Below, piece after piece: positions 1 to 43,750 of a stretch of 64,000 nucleotides of DNA. Positions within the stretch are counted from its first letter, which is position 1. The number at the start of each line of letters is the position of its first letter. The position numbers and the translations under genes were made by a program. The stretch lies in the NCBI RefSeq assembly GCF_028858725.1, contig NC_084763.1, positions 7,130,001 through 7,194,000 of the forward strand, read 5' to 3'. Source of the DNA: Colius striatus. Taxonomy: Eukaryota > Chordata > Aves > Coliiformes > Coliidae. The notes beneath the pieces are model-generated. The model was not told where the DNA came from. It did not search any database and saw only the letters and a program-made list of their open reading frames with translations.

Positions 1-3000
1 CCAATTGAATTTCACATTCTCGCTAGCACAGGGAAATTTTGTGAAGAGCACTCATTAATATCTCTCAGTTTTGCTCTTTAATTGCTGGTTTCCCTTCCTT
101 TCACCCCACTTTTTTGTTGAACAAAATTAGTTATCCCTCAGCTTTGTGACCACACACAGTATTAATCCAATTGGCCTGGAATGAAATGATCATGAGACTG
201 TAAAATCTGAGATGCCCTTCTCAGTTCAGTGATGATAAAATGGATGTTCAAGAGCTTTCTTCTTGCTAGGATTATAATTCATCATGGAATTTTCTGTTAA
301 AACTCAATTCAGACTTATGAAAAACTAAGATTGCTTCAAAGACTCTTTTAGACTTTTAATGGAGAAATGTCACCAAGTGACTTGCCATAAAGATTAAAGA
401 CATTTATCTTGTCTGATGAACTCAAGCCATCAGAGCAAAAAGTTTGTTCTGAATCCACCTCCTATAGCTTATGTTGAAACATTTAATGAGTCCTTGCATT
501 ACAAGTTACAAACACGAATATAGGTGAGGTCATAGACAGGTGTGGAGGCAGAAGATTCCTTTTCAGTGGTCTGACTACTATTTTCATTCTAAATAACAGT
601 CTGTAACAACCTTCCTACATAAGGGTATATAGAATTACTAGTTATTTAAGATTGTATAGTAAAGCCCTATTCTTAGAGAAATCAAAACTATCTATGAATT
701 TAATGGAAACAGTTCATAGCTCTCAGAACTAGTCACTATTGTGCTTTTCAAATAACATCAACTATGAGAGGCAAACCACTACGTTAAAACTTCAGCTTTT
801 ATTTATCTGTCTACTCTGTATATGATCTTGAAACATCTTCCAAAACTGTGTCAATTCTTGATTATAACTAAGAATATGTAACTTTTGAACTAATACTTTC
901 TTAATTCTTGTTCAAGAATTCGCCTTTACTCCCACTGCCTCTTGCAATCTTATTTTTCTGAGGTCTTACTGTCCTCTAGTGGTGAAGGGCTGCGACATGT
1001 GAAGTTACAGGAGCGTTTAAAAGATGTCTTCTTCATTATGATTTTCATCATCTCTGCTCAGGGTAATTTTCAGGTCTCCCAGCAAATGGGTTCTTATAAG
1101 AAGCTGATGATCTCAGCTTGACAGACTGTAATGAAGTTACCGAGTGAAACATAGTATGTTCAATAGCTATTTGACCTTAGAATTATGCCCCAAGGTTGAA
1201 TTTGTTAGGCAGTTTACAATTAACTACCTGTATGTTGTATTATTTGTAGCTCAAAAAGAAAAAACAGATGCATTAGAGACTTTCATAAATGTGTCTATAG
1301 AAATAAATAAGGAACTTTAAATGAGATTTTCAGTGCATTTCTTCAAACTTCAGTTGAACAGTAATATTTCTAAGACTTATGTTTATGACAAAGCCTTGCT
1401 TAGGAATCTCAATCTCCAGCTTCTTGAACTACTGATGAACTTTAACCAGTTTCTTAGTTATTCTGTGTCCTATGCTCACTTATAACACCTCAAATTACTC
1501 AACCCCCAGTTACGCAATTTCGTGGCAGTTCACAGAAACATTGTGCAGAATGTAAACCAGTCACAATGATGGATATAGCCCCAGACATGGTGGGTCGCAT
1601 GAAATAAGGAAGAAGACCTTTACCTCCCCATCACCTAACAGACATTCTCTCTGCTACACACAACTCCAGAATCCTGCACATCAGTCATAGTGGCTGGTAA
1701 ATCATGGAACTGCTGTTGCTTAGCATGAAGGTCTCAGAGGAGAGGAACAGATGAACGATACGCAGGTGTCACAACAGGGCAGAGAAAACAGAATAATTCT
1801 CATTCTCAGAGCTAAGATCTGGCATTTTCAGGCTTTTATGGAACAACTAGAGTACTAGATTCAAAACATCATCTCAGTTGAAAATTTCCCCTGACATCAC
1901 TGTGTTTCGTATCAGACCTCAACTTCTATAAAAGAAAGAAGCCGAGTAAGTAGCTCAGTAATTTGGCTTATTCTGGCTTGCACATCCTGCACAGCATAGA
2001 GTACTGGGCAAAGCCAACAAGTTAATAAAGAACAGCCCAATTGCAAGCAACCTTTTAGACCAAGGTTTTCTTCATTATTGAAAAGAGGGAAGTAGAATCA
2101 TATATAACCCAGGACAAAATAAATCTTTTAAAAATCACCATACTACACCTTTTCACTGTGTGTCCTCAGTAGAACTCTCTTGGTCATGTTCCATCAGATA
2201 TAGATATTTATGAATAATGAATAAGATAGTAAAAAATTATCAATTCGATTCAGTGCAACTACAAACAATTTAACAGTGGTTTATGAAGGGTTTATAACAT
2301 ATTTTGCTTATGCCTGGGATATAGAGGCTTAAAAGTCACTCAGCACCTGAGTTAACAAAAAGAATGTTGTGTAGAAGTTTGGTCATTTGCCTTTCATTTA
2401 AAATATCTTCTGCTTTCAGACCATTATTAACATTCATTCTAATTATAGTGACTCTTATGTCTAATGGGTAGTTAATCTGTGGCAACTTATCATCTTCAAA
2501 TCTTCCTCAGCTGCTTCTTAAGTTGAGGTATCCTGACCTTGTACAAAATATTTTCCATGAACACATAGGTAATAACATATCAAATGTATTATCCTATAAA
2601 AATAACTCATGCTAACTTGGAGCTGAACATAATAATGTATGTAAAAAACCAACCTTCTTTGAGAGGGCCGGTTCCTGAAACTGAACTTGTCTCTATGGGA
2701 CAGATCCTTAGATCCATAGATTTTATCTGTTAATAGTCATTAATGACTCCTGAAATGAAACGAAAGTCAAGAGTAAGAAACTTCAACAATAAATTGTGTA
2801 GTAATATAGTGGGTATATCAAAGATAAAAGCAATGACCCTACAGATGCCATATGAATGTTTTTAAATCGTAGCTCAGAATATTTTAAGTAATGGCAAATA
2901 AAGTGTTTAACATGTTTGCATAAAATTGTCTATGCAATAAAGCACAAAAGTCCATAGGCTTCTAAGTTACACTCACAAAAAAATCTCCACAGTCTCAGTA

Positions 3001-5900
3001 GGAGGAGAACATTGGCAGAGTAGTTGTTCCATTGTGAGACAAGAATATAGATTCCATACTGATGCCAAAGGAGTAGACAGAAGAGTAAATTTGTCAGAGG
3101 ACCAACGAATGTACTGTATTACTCATTATGTGGATTCAGGGATGGAAACCAGTCTGGATTTGTTAGAGCTGAAGTCATGAAGGAGCTTTACAAAGTACAG
3201 GTCCTCATCTGACAAATACATCTCTACTGTCTGGCTGAGAATTTTCTTCATAGCAGCCCATATATGGTGCTGTGGTTTAGGTTTGTGACTAAACCAATGT
3301 GGATAACACACCAACTTCTCAGTTATTGCAGAGCAGTGCTTGCACAGCATCAAGGCCCTCTCTGCTTCTCAGTCTGTCTGCCAGTAAGAAGAATGAGGAT
3401 GGGAAAAAGGTTGGAAAGGAAACACAGTCAGGACAGCTGACTCAAACTGGGCAAATGCATATTTCATGCCATGTAACATGATGCTCAGCAATAAAACTTG
3501 GGAGTTGTCTTTGCAAAGTAGCTGTTCTCAGAGTGGCTGAGCATCAGTCTGCTGGTAGGAGGTGGTGTGCAATCGCCCCTGCACCACTTGTAGGGTTTTT
3601 TTAGTGTCTTACAAGAAGTAGCTGAGAGATCTGGAGTTATTTAGCCTAGAAAAGAGGAGGCTGAGAGGACATACAATCACTCTCTACAACTACGTGAAAG
3701 AGAGTTGTAGCAAGGTGGGGGTCAGTCTCTTCTGATGAAGAAGTCATCAGTCCAGTAATGAATGACAGGACAAGAGGAAACAGGCTCAAGTTGTTTAGAC
3801 AACAAGGGGAGGTTTAGACTGGACATTAGGAAGAGCTTTTTCACTGAGAGGGTTCTTAAGCACTGGATCAGGCTGTCCAGGGAGCCAGAGGAGTCACTAT
3901 CCCTGGAGATATTTAAAAGATGCACAGGTGAGGTACTGAGGGATATGGTTTAGTTGAGTGATGGGCTTGGCAGTGTGAGGTGAGTGGATGGACTCAATGA
4001 TCTTAAATATCTTTGTAATGTAATGATTCAATGATTCTACCTTGACCCACAAGTTTGTCTTGCTTGTGCTCTTCCATTTTTCTTCCATATCCCACTGTGC
4101 TGGGGTAGTGTGCAAGCAACTGCTGGGTGCTTAGATCCTGGCCAGGGTTAACCGACCACATCTCACACACAGTTTGTCTTAACAACCTTTCTAAACTAGG
4201 TAAATAATAGCAATGTTAAACATTAAACTGCTCAAGTATCCCAGATGTCTTCACTGACCAGTAAAGAACTTTATGGCATAATTCACCCAGCATTAACAGA
4301 CTCAAAGGACTAAGGATTGGGCTGCTCCAATTGAAGTGTGAGAAAGTAACCTAACATGGGAAAGCAATTTTTAAACACCTTTATATGCTATTTTCGACAG
4401 TAATCCATTTTCTGGGTCAATTCATTTTTAAAAGTTAAGACAGTTCATCCTCAGATATTCTGGGACCGGTTTCAACATCTGTGCCATGAACAGCTTCTGA
4501 ATTGTCTTAATCAGTGATTTAAAGCAGTCTTTGCTAGCATATAAATTAGATGTAGAAGCAAGCTATTCTAATCTCTAAACATTAGGAAAAGCAATCAATG
4601 AAGCAATAAGAAAGCACTGTAATTTTTCTGTCTAGGAAGACTTGTGTTAATATGGTCTCTACTATCCATAAAAATTCTGTAATGCACCCAGAGGTAGCAT
4701 CAGAGAAACAGCATTTACAGTTCTTCCAATCTATTTGTTAATGTCAAGTGGATTATTAGAAGGAATCCAGGACTTCTTACAACACTACATTTTTTATTCT
4801 AGGTTTAAAGCTTGGAGATTTTGACTCTCATAAACTCAGACTATGAGAACAATTCAGCTCAAGTACCAGCATGAATGTACTTGTAATTATCCCCAGAGCT
4901 CAAAGAGCAGTGAAGTGGGGAAATAGCCTGATACCAATGTGCAAATGATGAAACCAAGAGCCTTGCTTTGTTACAGAATTACAGGCTTATTTGCCCAATC
5001 ACCTAATACTGTGCAGGCTCTATTATTGTTAATATTATGGAAAATATAGCAGCATCCTTCCTTTTCCCACATACTCAGTATCTCTTTTTCATTGAAACAG
5101 GATTTAACTGGAATGCATCACCAATGTAACCATAAATGTTAATGAGTCAATAAATTATTTTTTGCTCATGAAAGCAAAGGGGGAAAGTTGGGGCAAACAG
5201 CACATATTCCCAGACCCCAGAGGTTTTGCTCAGGGAAAAAAAACCACCACCTTTTCTCTGCTGTACACAAAAGAGATTTTTAAATTCAGGGATATATCAT
5301 CCCAAAGACATTTCTAAGAGGGTTTTTTTTTCTCCTATTAAGAAGAAATGGCTCTCTTGATCATGGCTAACAATCCTGGCACAAACAGGAGGCAAAATCT
5401 GTTTTAAAGTAGTGCCACTTCCGTTATTCATGCCAATGGTAGGGCAGGTTCTGGGATTCAGGGAAAAAAAATGGTTGTTCTCCAAGGCGTCCGAAATCTG
5501 CTTGTCTGAAATCCCCAGGACACATGAAGGAATCAGACAGGCTTTTTTGAATTAGAAGAAATTGAGGGACAGATAACCTACAATTGCCTTATCCTGTAAG
5601 GTAAGGCAAGGCCTTCAAACAGAGAATTCGCAAATTTCAGATGAAGCCCAGAGTCAGCCCAGGGTGCAGACACTGAACTCGAGCTCGATGTGGCACCATT
5701 ACCCGGCACTTCTTGGACCCACTACCATCTCTCATCAGCTATTCCTCTTCAAAGGGCGCTAACTGCTGTCAAAGCTCACAATTTCACGGTGGCGAGAGAC
5801 AATTCCCCCACAAGGTCTCGGTCACACAAAAACTTGTGGTTCAATTTGTGTGCCTTTGCTTGGCAGAAGAGAACCGGACATCGTGATCTGCCCGGCGTGT
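1..5900. other. Intergenic DNA upstream of NPHP3
   Basis: No coding exon with homology I recognise and no RNA gene. The sequence is AT-rich and non-repetitive by eye, apart from one CR1 copy near 3.6-4.0 kb. The short open frames here (60-75 codons) have no recognisable motifs and no splice partners. Base composition turns sharply GC-rich after about 5.9 kb, where the NPHP3 CpG island begins. A distal enhancer or a non-coding transcript divergent from NPHP3 cannot be excluded from sequence alone. Confidence 0.6.
3625..4040 (+). repeat. CR1 LINE 3' fragment (diverged)
   Basis: Reads in sense orientation like the 3' part of a CR1 element: a GGAGTTATTTAGCCTAGAAA start, an AATGACAGGACAAGAGGAAA block, a GGACATTAGGAAGAGC block and an AATGATTCAATGATTCTA tail. 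It differs from the other CR1 copies here and resembles the one at 32.07-32.60 kb, suggesting an older CR1 subfamily. Confidence 0.85.
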
Positions 5901-6530
5901 GACGCAGCCTGAGGGCTTTGGGACAGGTGACGACTGACCCTCTCAGGCCCTGCTCTCTGAGGAGAAAACACGTGCTTCTTTGCCGACTTATCCGGCCTGG
6001 CGGTGCTGAAGCTTCCCCGACGCAAGCTGAGATTGGTGCCGGTCGGAATGGAGCAGTTGGTCGTGCCCTCAGGTTAGCTCCTGCCTGTAGGAGCCAAGCC
6101 CCTCAAAGCCGCGCCACTTTCCTTCAGGAGCAGATTCCCGCCCTTGGGTGGCCGCCGCCCCCGCTTGGGCCGCTCGCGCTCCCCCTCGCGGGCCGCTCCA
6201 GCAGCGCTGCCCGGGACGGAGCCGCCGTGGGACAGGGCGGGAGAGGGGGAGAGAGAGGGAGGGAGGTGGCCCGCGGGGCGGCTTCCTCCCGCTCTCCCTT
6301 CCTCGTCCGGCCGCCGCAAGGACCGGAGCATGGCCCACGGGCGCGGAGGGCCGGCCGGCTGAGGGGAGCGCTGAGGGGCGCCGGCCGGGGCAAGGCGGGG
6401 AGCAGCCGCCTGTGGAAGCGCTCCCTCTCGGGCATGTCTCCGCCGTCAGGCCCCGCCCGAGGCACCGGCTCCTCGCAGTGTTAAAGCCCCACCCGGCAGC
6501 GGAGGCGGCTGCGGCGTCCCCCGGCCAGCC

Positions 6531-31452
<24,922 letters not shown>

Positions 31453-32067
31453 TACAATCTGCTGAAAGATAAGGCATTCTCTGTTGCTATTTTAAAGCAG
31501 ACATAAAATTGTTAAGATAAATGTATTTTTCATAGGATATGTACTCTTTTGAGACTGACACCTGTCTTCATGAATGACAGGGAAACAAATGTTTAAGCTT
31601 GAAATTCTTTCCCATTGACTTTACAGACTGTTATGATACGAAGTGAGCTTCTCTCATTGGATGTAGATACATGTGTTAGTTACTAGCTCAAGTTAGAGCT
31701 AATACCAAAAACGTGGGTTTGATACCTCTCAGCCTAACGGCCAGGATTGGAACAAGTAAAGCTGAACCAGTTGTATATACTTTGGGGTAGTTCTTATTTC
31801 TGTGTTGTAACAGCCTGGCTTAGGGGATTTGTGTATTTTTTTTTTTCATAATCCTTTCTGCCTCTTCAGAAGCTTTTAAAGTTGTTTCTAAAGGGAGAGT
31901 AAGTTTGAAAAAGTCACAATACTGTTCCACCCAAAGCTTTACTTGCAGGGTGATTTGAGCTTTAAGCCAAGTTAGGTTCAAGGGACTTGTGCAAAAATAA
32001 TTGGTTTCCTTGGGAAACTAATATATCAAAATGTATCATCATCTACAGCTCAAGCTGTTATCAGATT

Positions 32068-32597
32068 CATTGAATCATAGAATCATTTTGGTTGGAAAGA
32101 CATTTAAGATCGAGTCCAACAACTAACCTCACACTGCCAAGCCCATCACTACACCATATCTCTCAGCACCTCAGCTATGCAGCTTTTAAATACCTCCAGG
32201 GATGGGGACTCCTCCACCTCCCGAGGCAGCCTGTTCCAATGCTTGATGACCATTTTCAGTGAAAAAGTTCTTAATCTCCAAATTAAACCTTCCTTGGTAC
32301 AACTTGAGGCTGTTTCCTCTTGTCCTGTCATTCATTACTTGGGAGCAGAGACCAACCCCCACCTAGCTACAACCTCCTTTCAGGTATTTGTAGAGAGTGC
32401 TTATGCTGCCCCTCAGCCTCCTCTTCTCCAGGCTGAACACCCCCAGCTGCTCCCCATCAGACATGTGCTCCAGACCCTTCACCAGTTCCATTGCCTGTCT
32501 CTGGACACACTCCAGCAGCTCAGTGTTCCTCTTGTAGTGAGGGGCCCAAAACTGAGCACAGTAGTCAAGGTGCAACCATTCAACTGTGTTCAGTAAA
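32068..32597 (-). repeat. CR1 LINE 3' fragment (diverged subfamily), antisense
   Basis: On the + strand it begins with the reverse of the CR1 tail (TGAATCATAGAATCATTTTG) and runs through CTCCACCTCCCGAGGCAGCC, TTCCTCTTGTCCTGTCATTC and ACACACTCCAGCAGCTCAG. The reverse-transcriptase C-terminal remnant reads on the - strand, open for about 80 codons but truncated. Confidence 0.92.
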
Positions 32598-33381
32598 AAT
32601 ACTGCCAAACAAACAAAAGCTGGACTAAACCATTGTTAGTTCACAACAAAGGAAGTCGCACGTTTTCCATTGTTTTACGTTTGTAACTGTATCTTCAATT
32701 CAAAAGAGAAATCCTCAAAGATGCTTTTCTGATGCAGTTTATTTTTTAAATAATGTTAACCATTGTACTATACAATCACCTTAATGTATCTTGTAATCAG
32801 TTCAAATTCTTCTTGTATGTACAAGTTGGAAGTCTGAAGCTAACACAAGAGACACCGTGCCAGCTCGTCAGTGGGCATACAAAATTGTGTCGATGTGCTT
32901 ATACAAGCTATAGATGAAATAAGCTGGTAAACAGCTGCCTCCTGTAAAGTTGGCAGTCACACGGCAGCACTCTTGTCAGCTGAAGAGTTAAGAGTCAAGA
33001 TGAACTGCTGTAATAGAAACAAGCCAACTGTTTGCCTCAGGACCTGCAGAGTCCAGTATGTGCCTCCCTTTTATTGTTCCCAACAGAAAGGTAAAAATTG
33101 CAAAGAAACGTGACACTAAAATTGACACTTGGATCAACCCCCTTAGTGACACAGATCAAAGTACGTACCTTTTATAATGACCTCATTACTTCCCATCCAT
33201 CTTTACAGTTTCTTTCTAAAATCTGGTTTCTCCAAAACTGAGCTTGATCCAAAAACTCACTTCAATTTTATGGCATAACACACCACCCCTCAAACCTCCC
33301 TCATTAGCTTCAGAGAGTATTTTCACCTGTCTAATCTAGTGTCAGCTGTGGGGGAAACAGCTTCTGATGTTTGTAACCATT

Positions 33382-33747
33382 ATCATAGAACTATAGAATG
33401 GTAGGGGTTGGAAGGGACCTTTGGAGATCATCCAGTCCAACCCCCCTGCCAAAGCAGGTTCCACCTAGATAAGGTCACACAGGAACGTGTCCACGTGGGT
33501 TTTGAAAACCTCCAGAGAAGGAGCCTCCACACCCTCCCTGGGCAGCCTGTGCCAGGGCTCCCTCACCTCAACAGGGAAAGAGTTTTTCCTTATGTTTAAA
33601 TGGACCTTTTTGTGTTCCAGCTTCTTTCCATCACCCCTTGTCCTGTCACTGGATACAACAGAAAAAAAGTGATGGCCCAACCTCCTGACATCCACCACTG
33701 AGACATTTGTAAATCTTAATGAGATCCCCCCTGGAGTCTCCTCATAT
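33382..33747 (-). repeat. CR1 LINE 3' fragment, antisense
   Basis: Reverse-oriented CR1 3' end: ATAGAATGGTAGGGGTTGG, CCAACCCCCCTGCCAAAGCA, CACACCCTCCCTGGGCAGCC and TTGTCCTGTCACTGGATAC. Ends abruptly near CCTGGAGTCTCCTC, a typical 5' truncation. Confidence 0.95.
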
Positions 33748-34851
33748 CAATCAAGCATTGTTGAAACAAATACTCATTGAACTGCCCTGAGAACCAGAAG
33801 CATCTCCACACTATTACTCTCTTTTTACTTGTTTGTTGGACGCTGCTCCTGCCATTTCTAGATGGGTCTGTGGTGGCTGCATCATGCTCTGGAAAGGTTT
33901 TCTGAACAGGTTAAGTTGGAATATTTGTATTACACTGCAAAGGCTGAAAGTTATGTTCCTCTAAGCCAAATCTAAATAGTGATCAAGTTCTGGCTCAGGC
34001 ACCCACAGTAGTTAAAATACTTGGAATTGATGGTTCCAGTTCCGCAGGGCACTGGCACTCTGAGGTGTGTACATTTATCAGATGTTCAACTGACCTGTAA
34101 TTTAAAAGGCAATATGACTGTACTAACCTTATGTACAAGACAACTACAATAGCTCAGCTACTCCACAGAAGGTACTTGCAACACTGAAAGTTGACAGCAA
34201 CTACTTTTAGAAGCTTTCCTATGCAAACTGAGATTAAGCATATTCCTTTATACAACCCATGGGATGGGGATGGATCAGTTACAGATGAACTTTTAATAAC
34301 TAAGGAAAAGATAGTATTTAGATTTTCAAAGAGATGGACAAAAATCTCTTCCTTTCAGTGCCAGTTCTGGTAATTCTTAAAAGATTTTGTCATGAAAAAC
34401 ATCTGCCAGCTGAAATAGTGGCATGCCAATACCCAGCCTGCTAGTATAATGGTCTACTAACAAAAGACTTTGACTTTCAGCACACTGAGATGATTATCAC
34501 ATGCAAAACAGAGGCACCAATTTAGGAACAAGCAGTAGTAAGACACTGATAAAATCAAGGAAGTTTAAAAAAAAAACAACTCTCCATCCCCAAGACCTTG
34601 AAAGGGCTGAAATGTTCTGTTCACTCAGATAAAGCAGCCACAGCATGATGCATGCCAAGGCTTTAGAGACCAGGGACCAAGCACTGCATAGAAGTGCCTG
34701 GAAAATCAGGCACAGCAATAGGAGTGAGGCATAATCATCTGCCCTTGACCTAGTCAATCCATTCCAGCAGATTTTTTCTTATCTACTGTTTGTTATTTGC
34801 AGTATCATGTGATGAGAATGTGCTATGCCTGCTGTTGTTAGTTTATCCAGC

Positions 34852-34857
34852 TTTATT
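34852..34857 (-). promoter_or_regulatory. Probable UBA5 poly(A) signal (AATAAA)
   Basis: TTTATT on the + strand reads AATAAA on the UBA5 strand, 255 bp past the UBA5 stop. It is the nearest canonical hexamer I found downstream. Confidence 0.5.
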
Positions 34858-35111
34858 TTCTACTTAATATCTGGACACTAATAATGTTGAAGAATTCAGA
34901 TCTTCAGTAGCTCAACTCCCTATCTTAAGGATGTAAACAGACAACAGAATATAAACCAAGCGAGTCTGTTTCCCTCCTGCCCCTCAAACAGCACATTTCT
35001 GAGGAAATGGAAAAGATAAGTTTCAGCAGAGGTAACAAAATAAAAGAGTCTGGTCTTCTCAAAATCCAATGTCCATCCAAAGTCTCAGAAGTTGCACTTC
35101 TACTTGTTTTG

Positions 35112-43175
<8,064 letters not shown>

Positions 43176-43293
43176 GGCAGCGACACGTCTCCCCGGCCTT
43201 GGCTTCCGGGCGCTCGGGCAGCGCCGGCCCCCGCGCGCGCCGGCTCTGGAGGGAGGGTTCCGGTTCCCGCGTCCGACGGGGCTCCCGCCTCCC

Positions 43294-43335
43294 GGCAGCG
43301 GGCAGCGGGCAGCGGGCAGCGGGCAGCGGGCAGCG
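43294..43335. repeat. Six-unit GGCAGCG tandem repeat
   Basis: Six perfect copies of GGCAGCG, then an imperfect GGCGG. It sits 119 bp upstream of the UBA5 start codon, so it may be in UBA5's 5' UTR or promoter. Confidence 0.95.
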
Positions 43336-43505
43336 GGCGGGCGCCCTCCAAGCCTAAGGGCAGCTGTCAGCCGGGGCGGTTACCACCCCTCGGGGGCCGC
43401 TGTCTTCCAGGAGAAGCCGCCCGCTTCCTCACGGAGCCCCGCTGGCCCGGCGCCGCGGACCGCTTTCCTTGACGGACCAGGCCGCCTCCGGTTGCCGTGG
43501 CGACG

Positions 43506-43560
43506 CCGTGCCGTGCCGTGCCGTGCCGTGCCGGGCCGGGCCGAGCCGAGCGGGGCGGGG
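43506..43560. repeat. Pentanucleotide tandem repeat (CCGTG decaying to CCGGG, CCGAG, CGGGG)
   Basis: Eleven 5-bp units in register: five CCGTG, two CCGGG, two CCGAG, two CGGGG. It ends 53 bp before the ACAD11 ATG. The graded decay suggests stepwise tandem duplication with substitutions. Confidence 0.93.
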
Positions 43561-43613
43561 CGGGCACGGCACCCCGTCAGCAGCGTAGCGGCGCGGCCCG
43601 CCAGCGCCTGGCC

Positions 43614-43750
43614 ATGGCGGCGGAGCCGGGCACCGCTGAGGTGCGGCCGCAACACCGCTTCGACCAGAGCAGCCTGGAGCGGTACCTGTGCAGCCACCTG
43701 CCCGGCTTCCCGCGGCGGCCCGCGGCGGCTCTGGCCGTCAGGCAGTACAG
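43614..43750 (+). CDS. ACAD11: ACAD11 coding exon 1
   Basis: Residues 1-46, ends in phase 2 (TACAG|gtaaag). Contains [15 protein letters not shown], aligned to human LPQHKFDSKSLEAYL. The open frame extends upstream, but with no ATG, so 43614 is the start. Confidence 0.95.

Larger units (their letters stand above)
31453..35111. other. Tail-to-tail intergenic region NPHP3 / UBA5
   Basis: Holds the 3' UTRs of two convergent genes and two antisense-oriented CR1 copies. Nothing else coding is recognised. On the NPHP3 side, only weak poly(A) hexamer variants occur near the stop. On the UBA5 side, a canonical hexamer lies 255 bp past the stop. Confidence 0.7.
43176..43613. promoter_or_regulatory. 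Bidirectional CpG-island promoter UBA5 / ACAD11
   Basis: 438 bp separate the two divergent start codons. The block is extremely CpG-rich and TATA-less, and contains a 7-bp tandem repeat nearer UBA5 and a 5-bp repeat nearer ACAD11. Both transcription starts must lie inside it or close by, unless upstream exons exist. The CpG-rich zone extends into both first exons (about 43040-43800). Confidence 0.8.

Noticed and set aside
5918-6484. 188-codon open frame ahead of NPHP3, with several overlapping frames on both strands
   Set aside because: Low-complexity Arg/Gly/Ala/Pro-rich translations typical of a CpG island; no splice logic and no homology recognised.
43497-43613. Possible 39-residue Arg-rich N-terminal extension of ACAD11 resembling a mitochondrial presequence
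   Set aside because: The frame is open, but its first codon is GTG, with no upstream ATG. The extension is largely encoded by the CCGTG repeat, and the ATG at 43614 has a strong Kozak context and aligns with the human start region.
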